From contig JAJEKV010000030.1 in the NCBI GenBank assembly GCA_021234155.1, positions 2,501,842-2,565,841 on the forward strand: a DNA stretch of 64,000 nucleotides, written 5' to 3'. Both the position numbers and the translations under genes were made by a program. Shown here piece by piece: positions 11,158 to 24,615 of this stretch. Under the pieces are notes generated by a model. It was given only the letters and a program-made list of their open reading frames with translations. It searched no databases and was not told the origin of the DNA. The DNA comes from Isoetes taiwanensis (lineage: Eukaryota > Streptophyta > Lycopodiopsida > Isoetales > Isoetaceae). How positions within the stretch are numbered: position 1 is the stretch's first letter; every line of letters starts with the position of its first letter.

Positions 11158-12689
11158 AAAAAATAATTGAGTGAGTTGAAAAAATACACCTGTGCACACT
11201 CAGTTATTTTTTCGCTCACTCAACCCTAATCACTTTAAAAAAAAAAAAAATTCAAGAAGTCCTCAGCCATTCGATGTTAAATTTCTGCCAATAGTCTGAT
11301 GGACATGGGTCACCACACCATACACGTGGCAAAACCCTCCCTCTATAACAAAAAAACAAGCAATGACAAAATCTCTGCAGCCGGAAGATATAATGTGCGA
11401 AATTCTATCCTAATGTGCAAAATTCCTTCTGTGAAGTCCTCTTTGCAATCGCATAACTAAATGGAGGATTCTATTCCTTATGAGAGCAGGCGGCCAACGA
11501 TTCAAAGAAGCAGGTAACACACCCTGCTCCCACACCTACAGCAGCTTAAAAGATCGTGGCAGGAAGAAAATCAGATCTGCAACTGCTTGTTTGCAGATCA
11601 TACTAAAAGCCATCCAACGGCCAAGAGTTTTTTGCAAAGAAAAATTGCCATCCACCGCCTCGAATCGTCATTGGGAAACCTAATGACTCTTAGTGGCGGC
11701 TGTGTTGGTTTTTTTTTTTGTTGAAATTAATCAAGCCATTGGATAGAGCTTTTTTTGCACAATGGTTCTTATGCAACGATCAGATTTGTTCATATGCAAT
11801 GGCCAGATTTGCAATTGGAAGGTCTTTGGAGTTGGCAGAATGCGGTCAATTTTGTTGGATGCAAATCTACCAATTTCGAAGAGGTTTTGGCATGATCTAA
11901 GTCCATTTGCTGGTGCAGCCCTATGCTACTCAACTCCTGAAGGTTCTAATTCTTTGAATTTCGAACTCGAGCTTGCCTCAAGCTACCCTGCTAGTATGAA
12001 ATCCGGTTTTGAGTTACCTTATTTTCCGAACCTAACACATGCCTATCTCAAATATTATACCAGTGTGTTTAGTATCAATTCTTGTTTGCATTGATTCTTC
12101 TGTTCTTCTTTATTTTGTTTTTCTGTTCTTGTTTGCATCGATTCCGTTTGTTATTTTGTTCTTGTTTATTTCGTTTTGTTTTAGCCAGCTTCTCTCTGAA
12201 TTTCGTTTTGCACTAGTGTTCAATTGCCATGTTCCCTCTTCTTCTTCTCGGTACTTATTTCCCGTTTTTTCCTGTTTCTTCTCCATTCTATTTGGTTCAA
12301 CGCTCTTCTTTTCTAATTCTTCTTTTCTAAGGCCCAGATTCCACAAGGCGGTGATTTTTGATCTTCCACAAAAGGCGTGATTTTGATCTTGCTTTCTTTA
12401 ACAAATACCGGGTTGTTTGATCCAAAGTCTTGGGAATCGACATTCCACGAGAAGTCAAAGGTAGTTTTCGGTTGAAGCTTTTCGGCTTAGGCGGCAGCGT
12501 TTCTGCATCGCCGACCATCACCGACTTAGGCAGAAGTTTCTGCATCACCCGACCATCTGCGAGGCGGCATTGCGATCATAAAATCCTCTTAACTGACTCC
12601 ACAGGAATTTCCACCGTGCAGTGGAATCCCATCAGCGACGTCAGTAGCTTACTTGTTTGCCTTGGATTCGACCTCACAACAACTGCCGA
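11158..12689. other. Interval without a recognisable gene; small repeats
   Basis: No gene is recognised. Features: an 18-bp-arm inverted repeat at 11,171-11,220 (GAGTGAG...CTCACTC), a T/C-rich stretch at 12,090-12,330, a 26-bp tandem duplication at 12,336-12,387 (TTCCACAAGGCGGTGATT type), and a roughly 38-bp imperfect tandem duplication at 12,483-12,556 around TTTCTGCATC and CCGACCATC. The open frames here are short and overlap on both strands, so I do not call them genes. Confidence 0.45.
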
Positions 12690-12697
12690 CCCAGTGG
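12690..12697 (+). repeat. 8-bp target-site duplication, left
   Basis: CCCAGTGG, identical to 25,052-25,059 and immediately outside the CAGGG end of the 12.35-kb element. Confidence 0.88.
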
Positions 12698-12860
12698 CAG
12701 GGTTGGAAATTGAAGGCTGCAAGCCTTGCAAGACCTTAAAAACCATGCAAAATAAAGTCCAAAAAAAGTAGACCTTCAAAAACAAGTCTACATTTTTCAT
12801 AGCCTTGCAAATTGAAAGTCAAATTTTTTTTTTTGCCATGCAACAAAAAGTCTACTTTTG
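12698..12860 (+). repeat. Left terminal and subterminal region of the hAT-like element
   Basis: The 11-bp inverted repeat CAGGGTTGGAA starts at 12,698. Subterminal motif copies begin at 12,743 (CCATGCAAAATAAAGTCC), 12,803 (CCTTGCAAATTGAAAGTC) and 12,836 (CCATGCAACAAAAAGTCTAC). These are candidate transposase-binding repeats. Confidence 0.7.
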
Positions 12861-13145
12861 GCATAGCCATGCACTTATACCCCTATTTTAAATATATGTA
12901 TTATATAAGTATTATGTATCAACCAACCATTGTACTATTACGATATAGATACCATATATACTAGAGAAATAAAAAATGTAGAAATCAAAGAAAGATGTAA
13001 GGAATAATATATATAAATAGTAAGAAATTCATCATTTACATTATAGCATTATAATTATGGTTTGGCATGGCGGCAAGTAATATTGCCAACCGAAATTTGG
13101 ATTCTATAAAATTTCATTTGCTTGCTTTAAAAGTTGGGGGAAAAA

Positions 13146-13305
13146 TTCTTCTTCTTCTTCTTCTTCTTCTTCTTCTTCTTCTTCTTCTTCTTCTTCTTCT
13201 TCTTCTTCTTCTTCTTCTTCTTCTTCTTCTTCTTCTTCTTCTTCTTCTTCTTCTTCTTCTTCTTCTTCTTCTTCTTCTTCTTCTTCTTCTTCTTCTTCTT
13301 CTTCT
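13146..13305 (+). repeat. (TTC)n microsatellite array 1, about 53 units
   Basis: 160 bp of uninterrupted TTC, heading the first tandem unit (13,146-15,815). The long Leu, Phe or Ser open frames through it are artefacts of the triplet repeat. Confidence 0.97.
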
Positions 13306-15815
13306 ATGATGTTCTCACAAAGACTATGTACAATTAAAGTTCAAAAACAATTAAAAGACTTCGTTCAAAGTGAGTACATATTTCCCAATATCTACCACAG
13401 GTTTTCTTGGGCCACATCAGTACTCCTACTCCCATGTACATTTATTTTTTTGGAACTTAAAATATATACTTGCATCAAACATATTCAGGAATACTTCACT
13501 TGAAATGATATTATAATGTACAATCAACCCATATCTCTTGTTTCTATTCATATAAATCTTAAACTTAAATGTAAACTTGTTATATTGTTCATCCATAAAT
13601 CTCAAAAAGTTCCTTTTATATTTCATATATAGATATAAATCGTGGTTAAAATCGATAAAGGTCATATCAAAAAATCTTCTCGTCAAGTTTTATTTTTCAA
13701 AACGACCATATTTCCAACTAGTGACCATTTATGCCACATATTTGGGAGTTTGTGCATCATGAAGAACAAATTAACGTTCGTGGTAGCTCAAAAAGAATGT
13801 CATTGTATAACATTCAACAAATAACTTGTACCCTTTTGTTCAATTTGACACCAAAGGGAAGATCTCACCAAATATTTGTACAACCATAGAGTGGGCCGTT
13901 ATCTTAGCATGGTCCCTCAATTGTAGCAAGTAACTTGGCGAAAACAACACCAGGGAGATTATTGCGGTTACACCCAAACAATGCATAAGTTAGCAAGTTT
14001 ATGGTAACTACACAAGGCGTCGGGTAAGCTATAGAACAATCGGCTCTCAACCCTTCACCTATTATTTTTTAGGTTAATAGATGCTTCTAAAATAGATTTA
14101 AATTCTGAGACTTAGAGGCCAAATATGTAAGATACAAGATAAATCATAATGGATCATTTACTTAAGCCCTTAAATCCATAACTTTGTATCATATTTTATA
14201 AACCATTAATCGTTAAGTAGGGCTGGTTTTCCTAGATATGGTATTTTCTGGGACCGGCATAACCATCTCCTTGGCTGCCTTACCAATCGACATCTAACCC
14301 CGCCATCATATGATTACGATCATATAGCAAATCCATTTATGGAAAGACCATGTTTGTTGCTTACCCACCGACATAATATCCTATTTATGATTTGAACCAC
14401 TAAAAGCATCTATAAGATATGTCTCAATTTTAGAGACCTTTAGAAGCACAATTATTTTTCTTAATCAAGCGCATCCATTAAAGAGCCACTTATTAGGCCC
14501 TCACGATTTATTAGCATGTATATGCGGACCAAGACCAATGGCTCACCGCGACACCTATACCCCGACTACAAAGTCTACATAAGAGCGGATCTAGACCACT
14601 ATCCCAATAAAGCAACTTAGCATAGTCCTATCAAAGCACATCTAGAAAGCATGCACTGGCATCTACATGGCACAAATACATGGCAAAGCAAGCTTGACAA
14701 CCTATTATCAACAAATACAACGAAAAAATGCCCACCCACTACGCCCGCAGCATCTACCAAAGCAAATTATCAGACCGGCACATGACCCATCAATTTCAGG
14801 TCCATCTACACTAGAGTAAAAGCAAGCAATCTATTCTATTGCTAAGATCAAAGGCAAGAATGGAAATCTATCTGGCAGCATTGACACAAACCCTGAGCCA
14901 TCAAGCCAACTTGCCTTCCTTATTTCATTTATTTCTATTACTTCCAAAGCACTAAATGACCTCACCGGATCAGCCCTAGTTCTTTCTTCTGTTTGTTGCC
15001 AAATGCATAATCTCCATCACAAGTAGCAGCAGCTTAAGCATCAAATATCTTAAAAGCTAACATATCCACTAAACTGATTATTCGTGGCTCCTGTTTTTCG
15101 CATTTGTGCCTTTGATTTGTAAAAGAAGCAACAATTTCAGCCGCCATGAGCAATTTCGGCCATCTCCATTTCCAGCCAGCACTAGATTTGCATGCCGTTT
15201 ATGGCCTCACAAGACACCATGGCCAAATCGAGGCTAGGCGCCAAAAGCCGTTCAAGCCGTTCACCTAGAAGGAAAGTTAAAATAGATAAAGAAAGACCTA
15301 AACTTTGGTCCTTTATCTTAGCATCGGATATCCCTTCATAACATATAGGATAAGAAATAAGTACACGTCCATATCACATCTATATGGGCTCAACAACTAG
15401 CAATAAATACCAACCGTCACCATTTAATTCTTCCTAGGGTCAAAAGCACCAAGACCCATGCAACTTAAATTCTTTATGTCAAAACTTGCATATCTGACAT
15501 TATTATCAATTTCAAATTCTATCATATTTCACCTCTATCTTATGGTCCTTTGATTAACATCATTACTACGTGCATGCACTTGCTATGTGCCCACATTTTG
15601 TCAACATAGCCCAAGTACCTCAAAATCAAAGCTTTCCAATGTGTATAATAGTTTTTGCAATGTTTTCCATATCACATTCCCAAGGTACCAACTCCATTAC
15701 AAAAATCTCCATAATTTAACATCTTTTTCCTAACTTAGCATCTTTTGAGAGAAAATTCAAAATGAATTTGTAATTCCATTATAGCTTTCTACCATTTGAA
15801 GATCCAAAGAGAATA
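13306..15815 (+). repeat. Tandem unit 1 of the hAT-like element (no gene)
   Basis: After the TTC array the unit begins with a block (about 13,306-14,070) that matches unit 2 (15,927-16,690): ATGTTCT[CT]ACAAAGACTA, TTTCCCAATATCTACC or TCTCCCAATATCTACC, GGCCACATCAG, ACTCCTACT, GATCTCACCA, CACCCAAACAATGCATAAG and CCCTTCACCTA occur in the same order. A second matching block lies near 14,830-14,890 (CTATTCTATTGCT...TATCTGGC). No open frame here looks like a protein of a known family. Its function, if any, is unknown. Confidence 0.7.
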
Positions 15816-15926
15816 TTCTTCTTCTTCTTCTTCTTCTTCTTCTTCTTCTTCTTCTTCTTCTTCTTCTTCTTCTTCTTCTTCTTCTTCTTCTTCTTCTTCT
15901 TCTTCTTCTTCTTCTTCTTCTTCTTC
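15816..15926 (+). repeat. (TTC)n microsatellite array 2, 37 units
   Basis: 111 bp of uninterrupted TTC, heading the second tandem unit. Confidence 0.97.
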
Positions 15927-18369
15927 GAATATGTTCTTACAAAGACTACGGTCAGATAATGCACAAAAACATTTAAAAGCCTCGTTCAGAGTAAGGACAT
16001 GTCTCCCAATATCTACCCTGGTGTTTTACTCCAGGCCACATCAGGTACTCCTACTACCATTGTCAACATTTTTCAATGCAACTTATATTTAAATCATAAT
16101 GTAATATGTCTCATATTTATTTAAACCTTTACTTTAACCTTATCCTTTATCCTTCCATCATTAGCTTTGTTGAACTTTATACTTGGTTTTATCTTATGCT
16201 ACAACAGTTCTCAAACAATCAACTCTTCTTAGATATAATAATCAATCCATTCTGTAAACCATCCAGCAAAATGTAATCCAAAATATTCCAGCATTTCTTA
16301 TTTAAGTAAGATCAATAAAGATCTGGTTCATTTCCATATAACAGTCATAATCGCTATTGATTTGACAAAATGTGGACATAATAAACTAATAACCAGGTTG
16401 GTAAGTCCACACAAATTTCCCATAACCTTCAAGGTGGATCTTAAAAGTAGTAATATGTACCCCTTTGTCATATTCATCACAAAAGGAAAGATCTCACCAC
16501 TTAGTTGTACACACATTAGATCGGCGGTTTTCTTCATGAAGCCTCTCAATGCGTACACAATAGCGAAAATAGAATCGGGGAGAGAGTCGTGGTGGTTGCA
16601 CCCAAACAATGCATAAGTTAGCAAAAAATATGGTAACTATACAAGGATGGTCGGTGTAAAGCTATACAACTCTGTGGCTCTTCGCCCTTCACCTACTATT
16701 TTCAGAAGATAGATGAAATCTAGAGCTAATCCCAAACCACAAGTGGAAGGAGCCAGGATATTCTAGAATATATTGTCATACACTATGCAATAGTTACCCT
16801 AGAATAGTTAGTTAGAAAGTATGCGATCGAACCACTGCTAAATGATCATGTAGATAGAATACTGAAAGGCATTTAAAAGCATAGTTCAGGTCAATGTGCC
16901 TCATAATTATTATTTACAATGGCCAAAAAGACCATCACATAACCACTTGATTGCTGCTTTACCATGCAGTTTGATCACTTTTAGTATCAATGTGGAAGTC
17001 ATTCAAACTAAGCCATAGAGTTTGAACCTTACTACACAGCACCACCACTGTTTAAAGACATGCGTCTAATTTAATTATTATGGTACGCACCAATATCTTA
17101 TGTGTGCAAACCAATAATCTAGCAAGACGATGTAAGCTTTCATGTGCGTACAAGGCGGCATCAAATGCTTGCACCATTCTAGGCTAAAATACAATAGATT
17201 AACCGCAACTTCTATCAAAGCAAAAACAAAAGACCCGACCACGTGGCATGGAAAATTTAGGCCCATCTACCTTGTGGCAAAGCATGCAACCTATTCTATT
17301 GCTGTGACCAAATGCTAAAAGGGAAGTCTTATCTGGCTGCAATAAGGCAACTATGACAAATATGAGCAGGTGATCAGTCAGCCACTAGACAATACTGTCA
17401 CCATCTATATAAGCTTCCAGGTGATAGTTAACTTACGGCACCAAAGGCCAATACATAAATTACCTTTCTACGTTTGAAAAATAGATTTGAAAAACATCTG
17501 TTCATACATCATATCCATGTAGCAGATTGCATATATTAGTAAAACCAGTTATCTAACCTGATTTTTGTAGACCCATTTACAGTAATTCGTTATTGAGCCT
17601 TCAGAGCCTTAGCATGTCTTCTACAGTCATCTTTGAGGCGAATATCCCAGCCACAACATCCTGGCACATGCATCATTCTGCATTTTTGGTAGAGTACAGG
17701 AATATTTGTACACCTACTGGCATCATCTGGGCCTTATCATGGCATGGCAAACGCTGAAAGACCAAGCTATAGAACCGGCCATGGCTTTCAAGCCACAAAA
17801 CGACCACAAACAGAAACTTTTGCACAAGTTTTATCCGATTTGCACATTTGGATGCATAGACTAGCATAGCACATCATCTTGTTATGTAAAATCGATTCGT
17901 CGCATTGGCTTCATCAAATGCAACCAAAACCTGTATCTAAATAAAATGACGTTACCATAGCCTATACAATATAAAGCATAAAAGGTCATATCATATCTTT
18001 AAGAGCCTAGGAAGTACTAGCCACTTTCATTTAATGCTTTTTGCCAAAAAGGTCCAAGGCCCACACACTTTAAAGATCTTGTATCATCTCAAATTGGAGG
18101 GCATAAATAACCCCCCCATTTTAACACGTGCAATATCTTTTGTGAGTCCATAAGCCACTCACTATGCCTTAATAGTCCAACCATTTCCATTGTATTTCTC
18201 TTACCATATATTTACCATCGAAATTTGATTCTTACACATTTATAACTATGCCCTCTTTCCCATGAATCCATACTTTGCTTCAATCATACTAATCGTATTC
18301 CATATATTTTTTAAGAGGTTCAAATGTCTTAAAATTAGAGTTCCCCATTGTTTCTAATATATCAAGAAT
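15927..18369 (+). repeat. Tandem unit 2 of the hAT-like element (no gene)
   Basis: It shares the order of landmarks given for unit 1, with CACCCAAACAATGCATAAG about 671 bp after the end of its TTC array (670 bp in unit 1). A 98-codon minus-strand open frame (16,328-16,624) spans the conserved block. Its counterparts in the other units are broken or very different, so I do not call it a gene. Confidence 0.68.
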
Positions 18370-18525
18370 TTCTTCTTCTTCTTCTTCTTCTTCTTCTTCT
18401 TCTTCTTCTTCTTCTTCTTCTTCTTCTTCTTCTTCTTCTTCTTCTTCTTCTTCTTCTTCTTCTTCTTCTTCTTCTTCTTCTTCTTCTTCTTCTTCTTCTT
18501 CTTCTTCTTCTTCTTCTTCTTCTTC
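18370..18525 (+). repeat. (TTC)n microsatellite array 3, 52 units
   Basis: 156 bp of uninterrupted TTC, heading the third tandem unit. Confidence 0.97.
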
Positions 18526-21134
18526 ACATATTTACATCTAGACTTACACTATATATGCATATAAATACAAAACTATAGTTAGTTCAAGATGTAAGCGTTT
18601 CCCCCATATCCATCAAGGGTAAAACCCAAGCCCACAGCACAAGGTAACCTTTATTTGGTTGGAATTATGATCACATATAGCAAAAAAAAAAATAGATGTA
18701 TAAAGAATATTTCACAATAATTTCTCAGTCTAGTTAATTTCAAGATGTAACAAATCAGATAGCAATCTTAAGAATGTATAAAGTTTTTCATTTAATTTTC
18801 AAGTAGTAATCAGTACAAAATATAGAGTAGAAAAGATGAGAGTATACTTGCCATCTTGTATAAAACACATTTGTCTACATATCTTATTTGTGTCACTGTC
18901 AAAATGCAACTTGTTCCATCTCTTACGGATCCAGCTATTCCAATTCCACGTTAACGCCAACTCTATCAGCAAAATGGAGACAATTAGAGGAGAGAACCCG
19001 TACCTGCAGCCAATCAATACACAATTAGCGTGAAAACGGTAAATGTGCAAGGGCCAAAAGGTACATTGGGTCTCTCAGTTTATCACTGATCACCAATTGT
19101 ATCCTTTTGCCCTGAGGTGACATTAACAAGAAAAAGAAAACTGGAATACTATTTTAAACTTCCCCTTATGATCTCAAGCATTACCATTAGACGAGAACTA
19201 ATTTCTTAGTTCCAAATCTAGCTGGTAACCTTGATAATCATTGTCAATTTCATAGTCAATGTCTTAACATAGCATAATATTTTAAACTTTTGGTCATAGA
19301 ATATGTAAATCATAAATTTCAGCATATTTCCCTTTATTTTAAACCTTAAAAGCGTATCTATCCATAAGGCAATACATTTCTTCCATAAAGGATATGGTCT
19401 TAGGATTTCCTTCTTATCTAGATACCTTATTTCTAAAATCATCTTAGATGCGAAAATAGATCCAGTGTAAAATTTAAGCAATCAAAATTCTTATCCCACC
19501 AGTATAAGTCCTTTTCTAGAATCAGATATAATGCTAGAGAAAACAAATGGAATCATCAAAAAGTAACCTGATTTTTGCACTCCAAGTTTTTGCATATGCC
19601 TTAGGTCACTTGATATTGTGGCCTCCAAATATATAAGATCCATTATCTGATCTTTGGCTGCTTATAAATCTTGGGAACCACAACCACTGTTTTTGAAAGA
19701 GAACAAATCCATTTCTAGCAGGAGCCTGGATTAGAATCCTGTTATTTTACACTCTATTCAAATCCAAAAATTTTATAGCGTGAAACTAACACCGCATATT
19801 GCAACCACGATTTAAAAGCATCGCGACCCGACCATACCGGTCATTATGTATTTGGAATGGGAACCAGCATGTAACTAGAACTTAATGTGCAGACTTCAAA
19901 TGTTCGTGCATAGCTATAACAGCTTAGAAGACTCCAAATCCGAACAGAGCTCTTAAGATCTTATAAGCTCAGCCTTATAACTGCAATTTCTGTTATAATG
20001 CAAGTCTACGATAGCCCTAAACCATGTGAATATCGTTTACTCCTTTCCAAGCAGAAGCAACGACAAACATATTTTTACCTTGCCTTCCCATCAAAAATCA
20101 CAGTTAAAAATCGGCTATTGACCCAATGATTACGGAACAAGCTTAAGGTAAAAAACCTCGCATTTTCTTGCTATAAGCTAGAAGCGAATCGGCAAGAAAC
20201 CTTGTAGCATAGGTCGAAATCATCCTTAAAGGGCAGAACAACCTTCTATTGTTGTTGTTTACAGAAAGTACAAAAGCCAAGGCTTACCACGATTTTTTCT
20301 TCAGATCATGCACAAGCGGCTACTGGCATATCTATTTTAGCAGAACCGCCATAACTAAGCATACTGATCGTGAATGGCCATAGGATCTATGTGAACAACC
20401 ATGGTATCACAGAAGCGGCCATTTGGGCGCCATACTTCAGGGCCACGATTGCCATGTGCATTTTCCAAGCAAATCCAAATGCATTAACATGGTCTTAAAA
20501 AATACTTTTAGAAATTAGACCATGATGGATATAGCATACCTTATACAAAGCCACAATTGGCCCTATTCATCCCAATCGGCATCATCGTAAGCATCTCTTA
20601 TCAAATAACCTTTTCCGTACTTTTTGCAAACAAGGTACTATAAGGAAACTTCTCGAAGCATATAAAGTGTTCAAAAGGCTTTTGCCCTTTGCCAAAATAA
20701 GACTTTTTGCAAATAATTTATTCAAAGGAAAAGCACCCACAAATCGTAATATTATTTTTATGGTGTCCATAAGTCCAACTTAGAAATAACAAACATGGTT
20801 AAAAACTTTGCCCTTTATGAAGTATTGTTGAAATTTCATCATTTTCAATATATGCATGGTTCTCCCATTACTCCATTACTTGAAGTCATTGTCACTATTG
20901 AGCTAGCACACAATTTTGTATTTCTCAAACATTTGAATGCCCCAATCAACAACTACATATATTCCCATGTCAAGGTTTTCCATATTGAGCACAAATAGAT
21001 AAATTTTGACTTTCCCATCACTAGAAGATCAAAAAATCATATTTCAAATATTTTCAAGGCTTTTAGAAGTTTTCTTAATGCTTATATGCATACATGCTTT
21101 CACAAATATGAGAAGACTCGAAAAAAATATTCCC
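18526..21134 (+). repeat. Tandem unit 3, near-identical copy a (no gene)
   Basis: Almost base-for-base the same as 22,002-24,615, with an offset of 3,476 bp at the start and 3,481 bp at the end. It is a more distant relative of units 1 and 2: GTTCAAGATGTAAGCGTTTCC, CATCAAGGGTAAAACCCAAG and GCAGCCAATCAATACACAATTAG align with their landmarks. A minus-strand 83-codon open frame at 18,799-19,050 recurs in copy b. It ends at a GT splice-like site and has no recognisable domain. Confidence 0.85.
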
Positions 21135-21233
21135 TTCTTCTTCTTCTTCTTCTTCTTCTTCTTCTTCTTCTTCTTCTTCTTCTTCTTCTTCTTCTTCTTC
21201 TTCTTCTTCTTCTTCTTCTTCTTCTTCTTCTTC
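21135..21233 (+). repeat. (TTC)n microsatellite array 4, 33 units
   Basis: 99 bp of uninterrupted TTC directly after the third unit. A second short run (CTTCTTC) follows within 10 bp. Confidence 0.97.
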
Positions 21234-21987
21234 TCCCACTTCTTCTCCCACAATCCCTCCCTCGGGATGTAGGACACCTCTTTTTAAAAGGAAAGTAGGA
21301 CCCCCTATAAAAAAGGGGTCCCTACTTTCTACTACCAGAGAAAAGAAAGTAACTTATTTTGTCTATAATCTTGAAACATAGAGTATTCTGTTCATTAGAC
21401 CCAGAATCTCTAAGCCTTGGTGCAATGGACCATAGGCTGTATTTAAATTTGAGTTGTACTAAAGGCACAATAGGCCCTAAGTACATGCCTTAGCACAATG
21501 GGCCAAAGGCAATTTAAAGTATCTTGAAACATAGAGTATTCTGTTCAATAGACCCAGAATCTCTAAGCCTTGGCACAATAGACCATAGGCAGCATTTAAA
21601 GTTTAAATGTACAAAAGGCACAATAGTCCTTAAGTACATGCCTTGGCATAGTGGACCAAAGGCAATCTTTGAAGCAATAGATGTATAAAAGCTTACAATA
21701 TATTTGTGGTCGTTCGAAACATCCATCAAGCCTGAACATCCAACCACCATATAACCTGCATCGAAGAGATGCAGTATCCAGATAGTCTTTTTCTGTACAT
21801 CAGAAATGAGAGACAGAATATTGTTAGTCCCAAGTAAAAGATCTCATATGAACTTCAATATCATAGATATTGAAATCATTCTCAAATCCATCACCCCATC
21901 TATGTGAAGTTAGAAAGATGAACTAGAGAATCAACCAAATAAAGTGGAGCTGTGTCAGTTAGAAGACTCTAACTAATGGAAGTCACA
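21234..21987 (+). repeat. Spacer between the two near-identical units, with a 153-bp tandem duplication
   Basis: About 750 bp not seen elsewhere in the window. It contains a short hairpin at 21,291-21,330 (AAAGTAGGACCCC/GGGGTCCCTACTTT) and a tandem duplication of a 153-bp unit starting TTGAAACATAGAGTATTCTG at 21,371 and again at 21,524, about 90% identical. No gene is visible. Confidence 0.75.
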
Positions 21988-24615
21988 TTTTCTTCTTATT
22001 CACATATTTACATCTAGACTTACACTATATATGCATATAAATACAAAACTATAGTTCCGTTCAAGATGTAAACGTTTCCCACATATCCATCAAGGGTAAA
22101 ACCCAAGCCACAGCACAAGGTAACCTTTATTTGGTTGGAATTATGATCACATATAGCAAAAAAAAAATAGATGTATAAAGAATATTTCACAATAATTTCT
22201 CAGTCTAGTTAATTTCAAGATGTAACAAATCAGATAGCAATCTTAAGAATGTATAAAGTTTTTCATTTAATTTTCAAGTAGTGTCGATTACAAAAATATA
22301 GAGTAGAAAAGATGAGAGTATACTTGCCATCTTGTATAAAACACATTTGTCTACATATCTTATTTGTGTCACTGTCAAAATGCAACTTGTTCCATCTCTT
22401 ACGGATCCAGCTATTCCAATTCCACGTTAACGCCAACTCTATCAGCAAAATGGAGACAATTAGAGGAGAGAACCCGTACCTGCAGCCAATCAATACACAA
22501 TTAGCGTGAAAACGGTAAATGTGCAAGGGCCAAAAGGTACATTGGGTCTCTCAGTTTATCACTGATCACCCTTGTATCCTTTTGCCCTGAGGTGACATTA
22601 ACAAGAAAAAGAAAACTGGAATACTATTTTAAACTTCCCCTTATGATCTCAAGCATTACCATTAGACGAGAACTAATTTCTTAGTTCCAAATCTAGCTGG
22701 TAACCTTGATAATCATTGTCAATTTCATAGTCAATGTCTTAACATAGCATAATATTTTAAACTTTTGGTCATAGAATATGTAAATCATAAATTTCAGCAT
22801 ATTTCCCTTTATTTTAAACCTTAAAAGCGTATCTATCCATAAGGCAATACATTTCTTCCATAAAGGATATGGTCTTAGGATTTCCTTCTTATCTAGATAC
22901 CTTATTTCTAAAATCATCTTAGATGCGAAAATAGATCCAGTGTAAAATTTAAGCAATCAAAATTCTTATCCCACCGATTATAAGTCCTTTTCTAGAATCG
23001 GATATAATGCTAGAAAACAAATGGAATCATCAAAAGTAACCTGATTTTTGCACTCCAAGTTTTTGCATATGCCTTAGGTCACTTGATATTGTGGCCTCCA
23101 AATATATAAGATCCATTATCTGATCTTTGGCTGCTTATAAATCTTGGGAACCACAACCACTGTTTTTGAAAGAGAACAAATCCATTTCTAGCAGGAGCCT
23201 GGATTAGAATCCTGTTATTTTACACTCTATTCAAATCCAAAATTTTATAGCCAGGAAACTAACACTGCATATTGCAACACGATTTAAAAGCATGCAGCCA
23301 GCCATACCTGGTCATTATGTATTTGGAATGGGAACCAGCATGTAACTAGAACTTAATGTGCAGACTTCAAATGTTCGTGCATAGCTATAGCTTGACTTAG
23401 AAGACTCCAAATCCGAACAGAGCTCTTAAGATCTTATAAGCTCAGCCTTATAACTGCAATTTCTGTTATAATGCAAGTCTACGATAGCCCTAAACCATGT
23501 GAATATCGTTTACTCCTTTCCAAGCAGAAGCAACGACAAACATATTTTTACCTTGCCTTCCCATCAAAAATCACAGTTAAAAATCGGCTATTGACCCAAT
23601 GATTCTGGAACAACCGCTTAAGGTAAAAAACCCCTGCATTTTTACTGCTATAAGCTAGAGCAGAACAGGCAAGAAACCTTGTAGCATAGGTCGAAATCAT
23701 CCTTAAAGGGCAGAACAACCTTCTATTGTTGTTGTTTACAGAAAGTACAAAAGCCAAGGCTTACCCGCGATTTTTCTTGGATCATGCACAAGCGACTCTT
23801 GGCATATCTATTTTAGCGGTAACCGCCATAACTAAGCATCTTGATCATTGAATGGCCATAGGATCTATGTGAACAACCATGGTATCCGCGAAGCGACCAT
23901 TTGGGCGCCATGCGCCGAGGAACCCACGATTGCCATGTGCATTTTCCAAGCAAATCCAAATGCATTAACATGGTCTTAAAAAATACTTTTAGAAATTAGA
24001 CCATGATGGATATAGCATACCTTATACAAAGCCACAATTGGCCCTATTCATCCCAATCGGCATCATCGTAAGCATCTCTTATCAAATAACCTTTTCCGTA
24101 CTTTTTGCAAACAAGGTACTATAAGGAAACTTCTCGAAGCATATAAAGTGTTCAAAAGGCTTTTGCCCTTTGCCAAAATAAGACTTTTTGCAAATAATTT
24201 ATTCAAAGGAAAAGCACCCACAAATCGTAATATTATTTTTATGGTGTCCATAAGTCCAACTTAGAAATAACAAACATGGTTAAAAACTTTGCCCTTTATG
24301 AAGTATTGTTGAAATTTCATCATTTTCAATATATGCATGGTTCTCCCATTACTCCATTACTTGAAGTCATTGTCACTATTGAGCTAGCACACAATTTTGT
24401 ATTTCTCAAACATTTGAATGCCCCAATCAACAACTACATATATTCCCATGTCAAGGTTTTCCATATTGAGCACAAATAGATAAATTTTGACTTTCCCATC
24501 ACTAGAAGATCAAAAAATCATATTTCAAATATTTTCAAGGCTTTTAGAAGTTTTCTTAATGCTTATATGCATACATGCTTTCACAAATATGAGAAGACTC
24601 GAAAAAAATATTCCC
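21988..24615 (+). repeat. Tandem unit 4, near-identical copy b (no gene)
   Basis: A copy of unit 3. Where unit 3 is headed by 52 TTC units, this one starts with only TTCTTCTTATTC, a collapsed remnant of the array. Differences from copy a are few and cluster at about 19,780-19,830/23,260-23,310 and 20,130-20,450/23,600-23,935. Confidence 0.88.

Noticed and set aside
18799-19050. Minus-strand open frame conserved between units 3 and 4 as a gene
   Set aside because: The two copies are recent duplicates, so conservation is expected without selection. The corresponding block in units 1 and 2 is broken or unlike it.
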